Positions 28,340 to 36,589 of a DNA stretch of 64,000 bases are shown in pieces. Position numbers and translations under genes: made by a program. How positions within the stretch are numbered: position 1 is the first letter of the stretch; each line of letters starts with the position of its first letter. Origin of the DNA: Streptomyces lomondensis (GTDB lineage: Bacteria > Actinomycetota > Actinomycetes > Streptomycetales > Streptomycetaceae). The DNA lies in assembly GCF_014651035.1 (NCBI RefSeq), contig NZ_BMWC01000003.1, forward strand, positions 248,001-312,000, read 5' to 3'. Below the pieces are notes generated by a model. That model saw only the letters and a list, made by a program, of their open reading frames with translations, searched no databases and was not told the origin of the DNA.

Positions 28340-29242
28340 ATGGCGGACAGAAGCGTCCAAGGCGGCGACATCCAAGGCGGCGACGGGATCAGAACGTTCC
28401 CCTTCCCGGTCGAGCTGAGCGTCGGCGGCGTCGGCATGCAGGTCGGCCCGATGGGCACCGGCCGCACCTGGCACGCCGACGCGCCGCTGGAGCGCGTGCA
28501 CCGCATCGACTTCCACGTCGTGATGCTGTTCGGCGAGGGCCCGGTCCGGCACATGGTCGACTTCACCGAGTACGAGGCCACGGCCGGGGACCTGCTGTGG
28601 ATCCGCCCGGGGCAGGTCCACCGCTTCTCGCGCACCAGCGAGTACCGCGGAACGGTGCTCACCATGCAGCCCGGCTTCCTGCCCCGCGCGACCGTGGAAG
28701 TCACCGGCCTGTACCGCTACGACCTGCCGCCGCTGCTGCGCCCCGACGCGCCCCAGCGCGCCGCGCTGCGGGCCGCCCTCGGCCAACTGCGGCGCGAGTA
28801 CGAGGACACCACCACGCTGCCGCTCAGCCTGCACACCGACGTGCTGCGCCACACCCTGACGGCGTTCCTGCTCCGCCTCGCCCACCTGGCGACGACGTCG
28901 GCGGAGGCGGTGCGCCGGCAGTCCGACTCCACCTTCACCCTCTTCCGGGACGCCGTGGAGAAGGACTTCGCCACCAATCACAGCGTCAGCGCCTACGCCG
29001 ACGCACTGGGTTACTCCCGCCGCACCCTGGTCCGCGCGGTCCGCGCCGCGACCGGCGAGACCCCCAAGGCGTTCATCGACAAGCGCGTGATCCTGGAGGC
29101 CAAGCGGCTCCTCGCCCACACCGACCTGCCGATCGGCCGGGTCGGCGCGGCGGTCGGCTTCCCCGACGCCGCGAACTTCTCCAAGTTCTTCCACCAGCAC
29201 ACGGACCAGACGCCGGCGGCGTTCCGCGCGGAACTGCGCTGA
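28340..29242 (+). CDS. AraC-family regulator with cupin sensor domain
   Basis: 300 residues. The N-terminal half is a cupin-like sensor (RIDFHVVMLFGEGPVRHMVDF, YEATAGDLLWIRPGQVHRFS). The C-terminal third carries two HTH motifs, SVSAYADALGYSRRTLVRAVRAATG and PIGRVGAAVGFPDAANFSKFFHQHTDQTPAAFR. The N-terminus contains a small exact duplication (QGGD-I-QGGD, from a 13-base direct repeat). It is divergent from tkt across about 150 bases, but AraC regulators of this type usually control stress or transporter genes, so a link to the pentose phosphate operon is only positional. Confidence 0.87.
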   Translation: MADRSVQGGDIQGGDGIRTFPFPVELSVGGVGMQVGPMGTGRTWHADAPLERVHRIDFHVVMLFGEGPVRHMVDFTEYEATAGDLLWIRPGQVHRFSRTSEYRGTVLTMQPGFLPRATVEVTGLYRYDLPPLLRPDAPQRAALRAALGQLRREYEDTTTLPLSLHTDVLRHTLTAFLLRLAHLATTSAEAVRRQSDSTFTLFRDAVEKDFATNHSVSAYADALGYSRRTLVRAVRAATGETPKAFIDKRVILEAKRLLAHTDLPIGRVGAAVGFPDAANFSKFFHQHTDQTPAAFRAELR

Positions 29243-29249
29243 GGGCAGC

Positions 29250-29285
29250 GGAAAGGGGCCCCACGCGCGCGTGGAGCCCCTTTCC
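29250..29285. terminator. Bidirectional terminator between araC-type and GH16 genes
   Basis: GGAAAGGGGC / GCCCCTTTCC, a perfect 10-bp outer stem, encloses a second CACGCG/CGCGTG stem. It lies 8 bases after one stop and 8 before the convergent stop, so it serves both genes. Confidence 0.85.
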
Positions 29286-29293
29286 GGGGAGCG

Positions 29294-30691
29294 TCAGTGC
29301 CCGAAGGTGAACCAGTTGACGTTCACGAAGTCCGCCGGCTGCCCGCTGGTGAAGGTCAGGTACACGTCGTGCGTGCCCGTCACGGCGGAGATGTTCGCGG
29401 GGATGGTCCGCCACGCCTGCCAGCCACCGGTGTTGCCCACCGCGAAGCTCCCGACGGGCGCGTTGCCGCGGCTGTCCAGCCGCACCTCGACCAGCCCGCT
29501 GACGCCGCCCGCCGCGCCGCTCGCGACCCGGGCGCTGAACTGCCGGGCCGCCGTGGAACCGAAGTTCACGCCCTTGAAGTGCAGCCAGTCGCCGTTGGCC
29601 AGCGAGCCGACGTTCCGGCCGCCGCCGGAGTCGGTGGTCGTCTCGGTCATGGCGCCGGACTGGCCGTCGAAGGACTCGGCCTGGATGGTGCCGTAGGCGT
29701 CACGGTTGCCGGTCGGCGGGGGTGTGGTGCCGCCGCCGGAGGAGGAGAGCACCTGGACGTAGTCGACGACCATCGGGTGGCCGGGCTGCGTCCCGGCGTC
29801 CGGGCCGCCGCCGAACGCGTCGGGGAAGCCGCCGCCCATGGCCACGTTGAGGATGATGAAGAAGCCGTGGTCGGTGGCGTTCCGCCAGGTCGTCGCGTCG
29901 ACCTGGTTGGCGCGCACGGTGTGGAAGTTGACGCCGTCGAGGTAGAAGCGGATCTCCTCGACGCTCGTGGAGCGGTCCCACTCCATCCGGTAGGTGTGGA
30001 AGCCGGCCTGGCAGGTGGTGCCCTGGCAGGCGGTCGAACTGCCGATGCCGCTGTTCTCGTTGCAGGGGCCGCCCGGGGAGGTGCCGCAGTGCATCGTCGC
30101 GAACACCGTGTTCTGGCCCTGGGTGTTCTCCATGATGTCCAGCTCGCCGACGCTCGGCCAGTTCCAGTAGTTGCCGCGGTACGGGGCGCCCAGCATCCAG
30201 AACGCGGGCCAGTAGCCCTTGGCGGCCGCTCCCGTGACGTTCGGTACCTGGATGCGCGACTCGACGCGGAGCTTGCCGCCGGCCGGGGGCTGGAAGTCGG
30301 TGCGGCTGGTCTCGATGCGGCCGGAGGTCCAGTTGCCGGCGGCGTCCCGGCGGGGCGTGATGCGGAGGTTGCCGTTGCCGTCGAGGGAGACGTTGTCCGT
30401 GCTGCTCGTCATCGTCTCGATCTCGCCGGTGCCCCAGTTCGCGGGGCCGCCCGGGTAGCCCTTGCCGGTCGCGTACTGCCAGTTCGAGGTGTTGACGCCG
30501 CTGCCCGCCGGCCCGTTGAAGTCGTCCACGAACACCTGCGTCCAGCCCGACGGGGGCGGCGGCGCGGAGGCGTTCGCGGCCGGGGTGGCGGCCGTGGCGG
30601 CGGCCGCCGCGAGGCCGAGCGTGCTGACGACGGCGACGAAGGCCCGCCGGAAGGGGCGGGGTCTGCGGGGGGTGCCGGAGGTTTCGCTCAT
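29294..30691 (-). CDS. Secreted GH16 beta-glucanase (laminarinase-like) with C-terminal CBM6-type domain
   Basis: 465 residues from ATG 30689-30691. A long basic n-region with paired arginines, a hydrophobic Ala-rich stretch and ANASA form the signal peptide. GH16 domain about 50-290: the catalytic E-L-D-I-M-E motif (WPSVGELDIMEN) is complete, preceded by KGYWPAFWMLG, typical of endo-1,3-beta-glucanases. After a GGGTTPPPTG linker comes a beta-sandwich with AYGTIQAESFDGQSG and NVNWFTFG, the start and end pattern of CBM6. It breaks down laminarin or fungal 1,3-glucan outside the cell. A LacI-type box lies just upstream. Confidence 0.9.
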   Translation of the reverse strand: MSETSGTPRRPRPFRRAFVAVVSTLGLAAAAATAATPAANASAPPPPSGWTQVFVDDFNGPAGSGVNTSNWQYATGKGYPGGPANWGTGEIETMTSSTDNVSLDGNGNLRITPRRDAAGNWTSGRIETSRTDFQPPAGGKLRVESRIQVPNVTGAAAKGYWPAFWMLGAPYRGNYWNWPSVGELDIMENTQGQNTVFATMHCGTSPGGPCNENSGIGSSTACQGTTCQAGFHTYRMEWDRSTSVEEIRFYLDGVNFHTVRANQVDATTWRNATDHGFFIILNVAMGGGFPDAFGGGPDAGTQPGHPMVVDYVQVLSSSGGGTTPPPTGNRDAYGTIQAESFDGQSGAMTETTTDSGGGRNVGSLANGDWLHFKGVNFGSTAARQFSARVASGAAGGVSGLVEVRLDSRGNAPVGSFAVGNTGGWQAWRTIPANISAVTGTHDVYLTFTSGQPADFVNVNWFTFGH

Positions 30692-30733
30692 GTGGGGGCC
30701 TCTCGGGGAAGGGGGTGAGAGCGCCGAGACTGC

Positions 30734-30747
30734 TGAGAGCGCTCTCA
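30734..30747. promoter_or_regulatory. LacI-family operator (CebR-like box) upstream of the GH16 gene
   Basis: TGAGAGCGCTCTCA is a perfect 14-bp palindrome of the same form as the CebR box TGGGAGCGCTCCCA that controls cellulose-related genes in Streptomyces. It sits 43 bases before the GH16 start codon, so repression relieved by an oligosaccharide is likely. Confidence 0.85.
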
Positions 30748-30914
30748 AAGTGCCGTCAATGTGCTCCCCCGTACGCGGGTCGTCAAGAGGTAAAGCCAGG
30801 AAAAGTGCCGGGCTGCTTCTGGGTGCAGAGCCTGAACAGGGCGTCACGGCAAAGGAGTTCCGGCACGGCGGAGGGGCGGGCCACCGGGGGAAGCATGTCC
30901 CTCGTGCGGGTCGG

Positions 30915-30961
30915 GGACCAGGGGCCCTGTCCGCAGACCTGCCGGACAGGGCCCCTGGTCC
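30915..30961. terminator. Strong terminator hairpin after the DUF1062 gene
   Basis: Two perfect 19-bp arms (starting GGACCAGGGGCCCTG) with a 9-base loop, about 10 bases beyond the DUF1062 stop on the minus strand. It shields the GH16 promoter from read-through. Confidence 0.88.
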
Positions 30962-30971
30962 TGATGACAAC

Positions 30972-31520
30972 TCAGCGCTTGAGCATGAAGGTGAAGTCGC
31001 CGGAGAGCTTGCCGCTCAGCCGGGCTGCCGAAACGAGTTTCCCCTCCGCGATGAGTCTCTCGACCCCGGCCCGTGAAAGACCGCAGCCTTCGGCGATCAG
31101 GCGCACCGGCCGGACCGGGATCCGCGCCGCGAAACGGACCGAGACGTCGATCACCCCGCGGTCCGGGGGATGCGATCCGCCGGTGTCGAGGCGCCAGGCG
31201 TTGTCCCAGTCGAGGGCGATGCGATTACGGCGCCGCACGACCGGATCCTGGAGCAGTTCGGCTGTCAGGCCAAGGTCGTTGTCATGAAGCCGGTCCAACA
31301 GCTCGGGTCGTACGCAGCGCACGTTCATCCGCTCCAGGACCGTGAGTTTGGCGGTTTCCCCGCAAGCGGTACAGAGCACGAGGAGCCAGGCGTCGATGAG
31401 CTTGTGGTTCGCGTTGACGCGGAATTTGCCGCTCGCCCGGGAGCGCTCGGACGCGCACGCGTGGCAACGGCGGAGAACAAGCGGCAGGCAGGTGGGCATG
31501 ACCACCCAGTTTTCGAGCAC
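30972..31520 (-). CDS. DUF1062 family protein
   Basis: 182 residues from GTG 31518-31520, without a clear ribosome binding site. N-terminal zinc-ribbon-like pairs: C19-x2-C22 in RRCHACASE, and CTACGET further on. The family signature SGKFRVNANHKLIDAWLLVLC lies between them. The C-terminal part (GLSRAGVERLIAEGKL) looks like a short S4/HTH-type helix pair. DUF1062 proteins are common in Streptomyces and Bacillus and have no known function. Stand-alone gene followed by a very strong hairpin. Confidence 0.82.
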   Translation of the reverse strand: MLENWVVMPTCLPLVLRRCHACASERSRASGKFRVNANHKLIDAWLLVLCTACGETAKLTVLERMNVRCVRPELLDRLHDNDLGLTAELLQDPVVRRRNRIALDWDNAWRLDTGGSHPPDRGVIDVSVRFAARIPVRPVRLIAEGCGLSRAGVERLIAEGKLVSAARLSGKLSGDFTFMLKR

Positions 31521-31747
31521 AGAAGTACACCGGTTTCAGTGAGAAGTCCGCAGCAGAAAGGAGCGCGGCGCAGATGCGCGACGCGCGACGGTTCAGCGCT
31601 CGGGAGGTCTCACAGGGTGTACAACGGCACGTCCTTCACCAGACGACTCGGTTCGGCAGCACGCTAATGGTCCACGGCGCCGCTCTTCCAACGGTTTTCG
31701 GGTGCCTCATCGCCGGGTTCTGTTGCGCAGGCCAGTCCGTTCCGGCC

Positions 31748-31999
31748 TCAGTCGTCAACAGGTGAAACAGAGAAATCCTTTTGCTCGTCCCGCCGGGCAG
31801 CCCGCAGCTTGCCGTATGCCTTCAGGACATCGTCGAGGAGGAGCAGCAGCAGGATCCCGATCCCTAGCGTCCACTCGGGCAGCCCGGCCCAGCCGACAAA
31901 GAGTCCCATGACCATCGCGAGAACGACCAGCACGAGCGGCCGCAGCAGCTGCCACCTCCCGACGTGCGACGCCAGCCATCGTGTCCCCTGCCGCATCAT
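31748..31999 (-). CDS. Small two-helix membrane protein
   Basis: 83 residues, ATG with GGGGGAG 7 bases before. Two hydrophobic segments (PLVLVVLAMVMGLFVGWAG and LGIGILLLLLLDDVL) separated by a short turn, then a charged tail (KLRAARRDEQKD). I do not recognise the family; small DUF-type membrane proteins like this are frequent in Streptomyces. The 228 bases between it and the DUF1062 start contain no convincing gene. Confidence 0.55.
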   Translation of the reverse strand: MMRQGTRWLASHVGRWQLLRPLVLVVLAMVMGLFVGWAGLPEWTLGIGILLLLLLDDVLKAYGKLRAARRDEQKDFSVSPVDD

Positions 32000-32147
32000 C
32001 GCCGACTCCCCCCCGTCGCAGGCAGCGTTGAGCCCTCCACAAAGTCCGACTTCCGGGGGCGGGGAACGGTTGCATCGCCTCGGGGCGGCCCGTCAACGGG
32101 TTCCGGCGCGACGGGGCGTTGTCAGTCCCTCCTGCGATGCTCGCGGT

Positions 32148-32603
32148 ATGGACGTGACATTGCAGGTGACCATCGACTGCGCCGACCCGGTGACCCTGGT
32201 GAACTTCTGGACGGAGGCCCTCGGTTACCAGCCCGAGCCGGCGCCGGGCGGGCACCCCAGCTGGCGGGCGTACTGGGAGGACATGGGGGTGCCGGCGGAG
32301 GAGCTGACCGAGGGGGTGGGGGAGACGCCCGAGTCGATCGTCGATCCGGAGGGGCGGGGGCCCCGCATCTGGTTCCAGCGGGTGCCGGAGGGCAAGACCG
32401 TCAAGAACCGGGTGCATCTCGACCTCAAGGTCGGCGGCGGCCGGGGCGTTCCCCTGCCGGAGCGCACCCGGAGAATCGCGGCGAAGGTGGACCGGCTGGT
32501 CGCGACCGGGGCGACGGTACTGCGGATCATGGACGAGCCGGACATGGACTACTACGGGGTCGTGCTGCGGGACCCGGAGGGCAACGAGTTCTGCGTGGGC
32601 TAG
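32148..32603 (+). CDS. VOC-family protein (Glyoxalase_6 type)
   Basis: 151 residues, ATG 32148. Pattern VTIDCADPVTLVNFWTEALGY, RIWFQRVPEGKTVKNRVHLDL and YYGVVLRDPEGNEFCVG, typical of the actinobacterial Glyoxalase_6 group, many of which are found near resistance or stress genes. Single gene with its own terminator that includes the stop codon. Substrate unknown. Confidence 0.85.
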   Translation: MDVTLQVTIDCADPVTLVNFWTEALGYQPEPAPGGHPSWRAYWEDMGVPAEELTEGVGETPESIVDPEGRGPRIWFQRVPEGKTVKNRVHLDLKVGGGRGVPLPERTRRIAAKVDRLVATGATVLRIMDEPDMDYYGVVLRDPEGNEFCVG

Positions 32604-32629
32604 GTGTGCTGTCCGGACAGCACACCTAG
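32600..32629. terminator. Perfect 30-bp palindrome overlapping the VOC stop codon
   Basis: CTAGGTGTGCTGTCC and its exact reverse complement, with no loop bases. The left arm contains the TAG stop of the VOC gene. Most likely a rho-independent type terminator; it could also stall ribosomes at the stop codon. Confidence 0.8.
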
Positions 32630-32728
32630 GGCCTTGTCGAAGGCCGGTGGGCGTTCTCCGGCCCGGCCGGCCCGACGCGTCGCAGGGCAGGTGGATCTCG
32701 CTGGTCAGCCCGCCTCACGGCCCGTCGG

Positions 32729-32917
32729 TCAGCCAGCCGCTTGCGGCCGGGCCGGGCCATTGGGCCCGGAGATGGCGCCGAGCTGGGTGAGACCGGCCAG
32801 CACGTCGGTGCAGGTCCAGTACTCGACGAACCTGCCGCCGGAAACCCGCAGGAGATCGGCCCGACGTCCACGGTGATGGAGATGTCGCCGAACGCCGCCA
32901 TGGTCTGCTCGATCTCG
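32729..32917 (-). pseudogene. SnoaL-like ester cyclase remnant
   Basis: Two pieces of one family appear in different frames on the minus strand: TMAAFGDISITVD (from about 32901 down) and, after a frame change, LLRVSGGRFVEYWTCTDVLAGLTQLGAI, ending at the stop 32729-32731. The second is the standard end of SnoaL-type polyketide cyclase/ester cyclase proteins (GGRxVEYWxxxDxLGLLQQLG). The middle of the fold is missing, so this is a deleted, non-functional copy. Confidence 0.6.
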
Positions 32918-32956
32918 GGAAGCCCACAACCGGGTCCGGCGCGGCAGCCACCATCG

Positions 32957-33031
32957 CGCCAGGCGGTCGTCGACGTCGTGACGTGGCTCGGCGAACGCTT
33001 CGCCGGCAGGCCGATGCCGGGCAACTGCTGA
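32957..33031 (+). pseudogene. C-terminal fragment of a secretory lipase
   Basis: The last 20 or so codons (VVTWLGERFAGRPMPGNC then TGA) are nearly identical to the end of the complete lipase at 37276-38568. No upstream part of the gene is present. Belongs to the 385-bp duplicated segment. Confidence 0.85.
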
Positions 33032-33343
33032 CCCCGCGACGCCCTGCGCATGATCCGTGGGGTTCAGGCCCGCTCCGGCTGCCACCCCAGCGCCCGTGAG
33101 ATGCCCCGGGCGGCCACCCGTACCGCCGGGGCCAGCACCGGCACCTGGGCGTCCGCGTGGGGTACCACGATCGAGACGGCGGCGGTCACCGTGCCGTCCG
33201 CACCGCGTACCGGCGCGGCCACCGACAGGGCGTCCTCCGTGACCTGTCGGTCGCTCACCGCGATCCCCGAGCGCCGTACCTCGGCCGGCACCCGCCGCAG
33301 CCGCGCCGGATCGGTGATCGTGTACGAGGCGAAGGACGCGAGG
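32959..33343 (+). repeat. Direct duplication, copy 1 (lipase/IclR junction)
   Basis: This segment matches 38496-38879 over its whole length with scattered substitutions, in the same orientation, 5.5 kb away. It contains the 3' end of the lipase gene and the 3' end of the IclR gene facing it. Copy 2 is inside intact genes, so this copy is the derived one. Confidence 0.88.
33064..33343 (-). pseudogene. C-terminal fragment of an IclR regulator
   Basis: About 92 codons (ASFASYTITDPARLRRV through ALGWQPERA) almost identical to the end of the complete IclR gene at 38600-39367. At 33343 the match stops abruptly. The sequence beyond continues open for a short way but has no IclR features. Confidence 0.85.
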
Positions 33344-33431
33344 CCGCGCTCGCATGTCACCGCGTATGCCGACCGTCGCAACGCGACATGGACGGCGTAC
33401 ATCCGCCGTCGCCTCGGGCAGTGCAGCCTAG

Positions 33432-33652
33432 GGCCTGTCGTTTGGATCAGGTCGCAGGGAAGTGACGGTGCTGTTCAGTGCCGGTGAGCGGGGTCTGGTG
33501 CGTGCAGCTGCAAGGCGGAGGAGGGCGTCGACGCGATGGGGGTCCCCCCTGCTCGAGCGAAGTCGAGAGCTTGGGGGAGTCGGCAACCGACGACAACGCG
33601 GCAGATGCGCGTGCCAGACCCCGCGTCTGCGGCGTGATCCAAACGACAGGCC
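33432..33652. mobile_element. 221-bp MITE with 18-bp terminal inverted repeats and CTAG target duplication
   Basis: Left end GGCCTGTCGTTTGGATCA (33432-33449) and right end TGATCCAAACGACAGGCC (33635-33652) are perfect inverted repeats. Both are flanked by CTAG (33428-33431 and 33653-33656), the target duplication expected for IS5-group (IS427-like) transposition. Subterminal arms (GCGGGGTCTGG near 33486 and its complement near 33614) are also inverted. The centre holds CTCGAGCGAAGTCGAGAG, seen in many Streptomyces MITEs. No transposase is encoded, so it moved in trans. Confidence 0.88.
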
Positions 33653-35962
33653 CTAGTTCCCCAAGATGCGCCACCGGTTGTCGGCAGTGCCGTTGTCCGA
33701 TTCCTGGACTGCGAACGCGCCGACAGCGGTGGAGTTGTTCGCGATGGCGAGCAACTTGCCGCTGTGCTCGTTGCGGATCTTGTAGGTCCCGTCTCCCTGG
33801 GCGAGCAGCGTCCATCTGTGGTCGGCGGTGCCGTTGTCCGACCACTGCAGGACGGTCGCGTTGTCTGCCGTGGACATGTCCTGGACGCCGAGCACCTTGC
33901 CGCTGTGGGCATTGCGCAGGCGGACCGCGTTTCCGTCAGGGATCATGTGCCAGTTGTGGTCGGCGGTGCCCGAGTCGTTCCACTGCAGAGCGCGGCCACC
34001 GTCGGCCGTGGACATGTCCTGGATGCCCAGCACCAGACCACTGCCCACGTTGGCGAGACGGACGGTGGCGCTGGTGTTCCAGTAGACGGTGTAGTTGTGG
34101 CCGTGCGCGTCGTGGAACGGGCCCAGGTTGACGGTGGAGCCGTTGGCGGTGGCGGTGAAGGCGAGCGAGCTGCTGCTGGTCCGTGTGATGGAGGACGTGT
34201 TCAGCGAAGGGAGGGAGCTGAGCGAGGTGTTGCCGTAGTTGCCGGACAGGACCACCGGGCCGTAGGTGATCGCGGCGACGTTCGCGTTGTCGTTGGCCGC
34301 TCGCATGACGATCCGCATGGGCAGGCGGACGGTGACCGTGTCACCGGAGGCCCATGAGCGGCTCAGGGTGGCGTAGCTGCCGGGGGTGGCGGTGATGTTC
34401 TGCGCGACGCCGTTGACGCTGATGGTGGCCCCGGTGGTCCAGCCCGGGATGCGGATGCGCATCGCCCAGCTACCGCTGACGTTGCCGGTGACTTGCAGGG
34501 TCGTGGTGTCGCCGACCGGGTACGACGTGGTCTGGGTGACCGTGATCCCGCGCTCCGACCAGTTGAGCACCGAGGGCACGAACAGGTTCACGATCAGCGT
34601 GTTGTCACTGCGGAAGTAGATGGAGTCCATCAGCCTGGTGTGCATCTCCAGGCCCGTGCCCTGGCAGCACCAGAAGGTGCCGTAGTCGGTGCTCCAGGTG
34701 CCGCCGCCCCAGGCCGGGCCCACACCGCGCCGTCCTCCCGGGTTGAGCGGGGTGAAGTAGGTGACGTGGCCGTGGTTGTCGGCCGGGTTCTGCTGGCCGA
34801 TCATCTGGTTCAGCCACGCCCGCTCGTAGTAGTCGAACAGCGCGGCCCGGTTCGGATCGAGCGCGAACAGTTCCCGGGTGAGGAGGAGCATGTTGAAGGT
34901 GTTGCAGCTTTCGCACGTGTCCTTGTTCAGGTACCCGGCGATGGCGTTCGGGGCGCGGAAATGCTCCGCCTGGCTGTTGCCGCCGATGGCATAGGTGTGC
35001 GCGTTGACGGTGATGTTCCAGGCGTTGGTGGCGATGTCCCGGTAGCGGGTGGTGCCGGTGGCCTTGTATTCCCGGGCGGCCCCGATCCACTTCGGTACCT
35101 GGGTGTTGGCGTGCAGTCCGTTGAGCCGGTCCTGGTTGGCGGCCAGAGGGTCGAACACCGCGGCGTGGTCGAACCGCCGGGCCGCGGTGAGCCACCGTGC
35201 GTCGCCGGTCTGCTGGTAGAGATCGGTCAGCACGGTGTTCATGCCGCCGAACTCGGTCTGCAGCATGGTCTGCATCTGCTGGCTGCTCAGCCGGCCGGTG
35301 CGCCAGTCGACCCATCCCGCCAGGGCGAGCAGTACGTCACGGGCTTGCGTGTTGCCGATGTGGCGCCATACGTCCAGCAGGCCGACGAGGGTCTTGTGGA
35401 TGGTGTAGTACGGCACGTTGCCGTTGGTCAGGGTCCGCTGCTCGAGGGCGGTGAAGTCGGACTCGGGGTAGCCGGAGAGGTACCCGGCGTTGAAACCGGC
35501 GGCACTGTTGTTGGCCTGGCATTTGGCCAACTCCGCGACCATGTGGTTGGCCTTGTCCCGGCAGACGGTGTCGCCGGTCACGGCGTACAACTGCGCCCAT
35601 GCCGTGAGGAAGTGCCCTTGGACGTGGGTGCGGAAGGGGAAGTTCGGTGCGTCCCAGCCGCCGTTGGCAGCCGCGCCGTTGGTGGACAGCCGGTGGTTGG
35701 CGCGGAAGTTGTACAGCAGCCGGTCGACATCGACGAACCGCAGGTAGTTCCGCGTGCGGTTCTGGTTGTCCAGCCACCGGCTCGCGGTGAGCCGGACCTG
35801 GCCGAGTGCGAAGGGGTGCGCGGAGGCCCCGATGTCGGCCCGTGCGGGGGGAATGGTCGCCGCTCGGGCGGGAGAACCGCCGATGAGGGATCCGGTGGCG
35901 GAGGCGGCGGCGGTGGCCCCGGCTATCTGCAGGAGGCGCCGTCTGCTGACGGAGGAAGACAT
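33653..35962 (-). CDS. Secreted GH127 beta-L-arabinofuranosidase (DUF1680) with ricin-type lectin domain
   Basis: 769 residues from ATG 35960-35962. Tat signal SRRRLLQIAG followed by an Ala-rich stretch and PARA. The GH127 (alpha/alpha)6 barrel spans about 60-480. The zinc/catalytic site of the family is complete: E-x-C in CESCNTF (about 349-351) and the paired cysteines in FWCCQGTG (about 430-431), the first of which acts as nucleophile in HypBA1. About 640-769 is a CBM13/ricin-B type domain with three related repeats (LGIQDMSTADGGRALQWNDSG, LGVQDMSTADNATVLQWSDNG and one more). It would release L-arabinofuranose from plant arabinans or hydroxyproline-linked sugars outside the cell. The MITE abuts its TAG stop. 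Confidence 0.9.
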   Translation of the reverse strand: MSSSVSRRRLLQIAGATAAASATGSLIGGSPARAATIPPARADIGASAHPFALGQVRLTASRWLDNQNRTRNYLRFVDVDRLLYNFRANHRLSTNGAAANGGWDAPNFPFRTHVQGHFLTAWAQLYAVTGDTVCRDKANHMVAELAKCQANNSAAGFNAGYLSGYPESDFTALEQRTLTNGNVPYYTIHKTLVGLLDVWRHIGNTQARDVLLALAGWVDWRTGRLSSQQMQTMLQTEFGGMNTVLTDLYQQTGDARWLTAARRFDHAAVFDPLAANQDRLNGLHANTQVPKWIGAAREYKATGTTRYRDIATNAWNITVNAHTYAIGGNSQAEHFRAPNAIAGYLNKDTCESCNTFNMLLLTRELFALDPNRAALFDYYERAWLNQMIGQQNPADNHGHVTYFTPLNPGGRRGVGPAWGGGTWSTDYGTFWCCQGTGLEMHTRLMDSIYFRSDNTLIVNLFVPSVLNWSERGITVTQTTSYPVGDTTTLQVTGNVSGSWAMRIRIPGWTTGATISVNGVAQNITATPGSYATLSRSWASGDTVTVRLPMRIVMRAANDNANVAAITYGPVVLSGNYGNTSLSSLPSLNTSSITRTSSSSLAFTATANGSTVNLGPFHDAHGHNYTVYWNTSATVRLANVGSGLVLGIQDMSTADGGRALQWNDSGTADHNWHMIPDGNAVRLRNAHSGKVLGVQDMSTADNATVLQWSDNGTADHRWTLLAQGDGTYKIRNEHSGKLLAIANNSTAVGAFAVQESDNGTADNRWRILGN

Positions 35963-36112
35963 CTTGCACCCTTTCCGTGACGGGAGAGCGATGGCTTGGT
36001 CGTTGGTCCGTTGGGGCACGTGTCCGGCGGTCGGGTGGGACCTGTCGGGCGTGGGATGGCTCCGAGCGTTGATTGCTGCGCATGGGGTGAAACGGCTCAG
36101 GCGGGCGAGGTC

Positions 36113-36223
36113 TCAGGGGGGCGAGGCCATGGGACCGGCGTACGGCGTGGTCATCAGGTAGTGGTAGCGCTGGTAATAGGCCATGTACGGGTGCGCGCCG
36201 CTGCTGGTGATCGGCTTGGTGAA
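36113..36223 (-). pseudogene. GH43-like N-terminal fragment
   Basis: An in-frame piece reads FTKPITSSGAHPYMAYY and then YHYLMTTPYAGPM, ending at a TGA. It resembles the first blade of GH43 arabinanases/xylosidases (NPLxxSGADPWMxYxxGYYYxTxT). Nothing of the remaining domain follows, so it is a remnant. Its place just upstream of the GH127 gene fits a former arabinose-polymer locus. Confidence 0.4.
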
Positions 36224-36589
36224 CGGGGGCGGCCGCCGACCCGGCCTTGATGCGTGCCAGCCACCGGTTTCCGGGCGAGGGCAGTGAGAAGAGCGGTGGG
36301 CTGAAGAGGCAAGCGGGAGTAGCGCACGCAGGGACGTCTCCTCACAGGCAGGGGCGGGAGTCGAACGTATGAACGCGGTGCTTTGCGGAGACCGGAGACG
36401 GCGGGGCCCCGAAACTGCAGGCAGTGAAGCGCAGGAGGTTCGTAATTTCGAACGGTGTTCGCGATGTCGCCGGAACCATAGTGGTCCCGTAATGTGACGT
36501 CAACGTTGTCGGCGTATTCAAGTGACGTGCGGATATGGGTGATTCAGCTCTTTCAGCGTTGCCGCTCCAGGGTGAGGATGGCTGCGTCG
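36224..36589. other. Intergenic DNA without a recognised gene
   Basis: I find no reading frame here with codon bias or family resemblance. GC content drops around 36340-36560. A TGACGTCA palindrome lies near 36495-36502. The stretch may hold the promoter of the gene starting at 36590. Confidence 0.4.

Noticed and set aside
31521..31747. Possible small genes (63 codons on the plus strand) and an insertion-sequence end (GGGTTCTGTTGCGCAG)
   Set aside because: Poor codon bias, no ribosome site, no matching second end and no transposase. Left unannotated.
33350..33427. Continuation of the IclR fragment beyond 33343
   Set aside because: The frame stays open but similarity to the complete IclR gene ends sharply at 33343, and no start fits.
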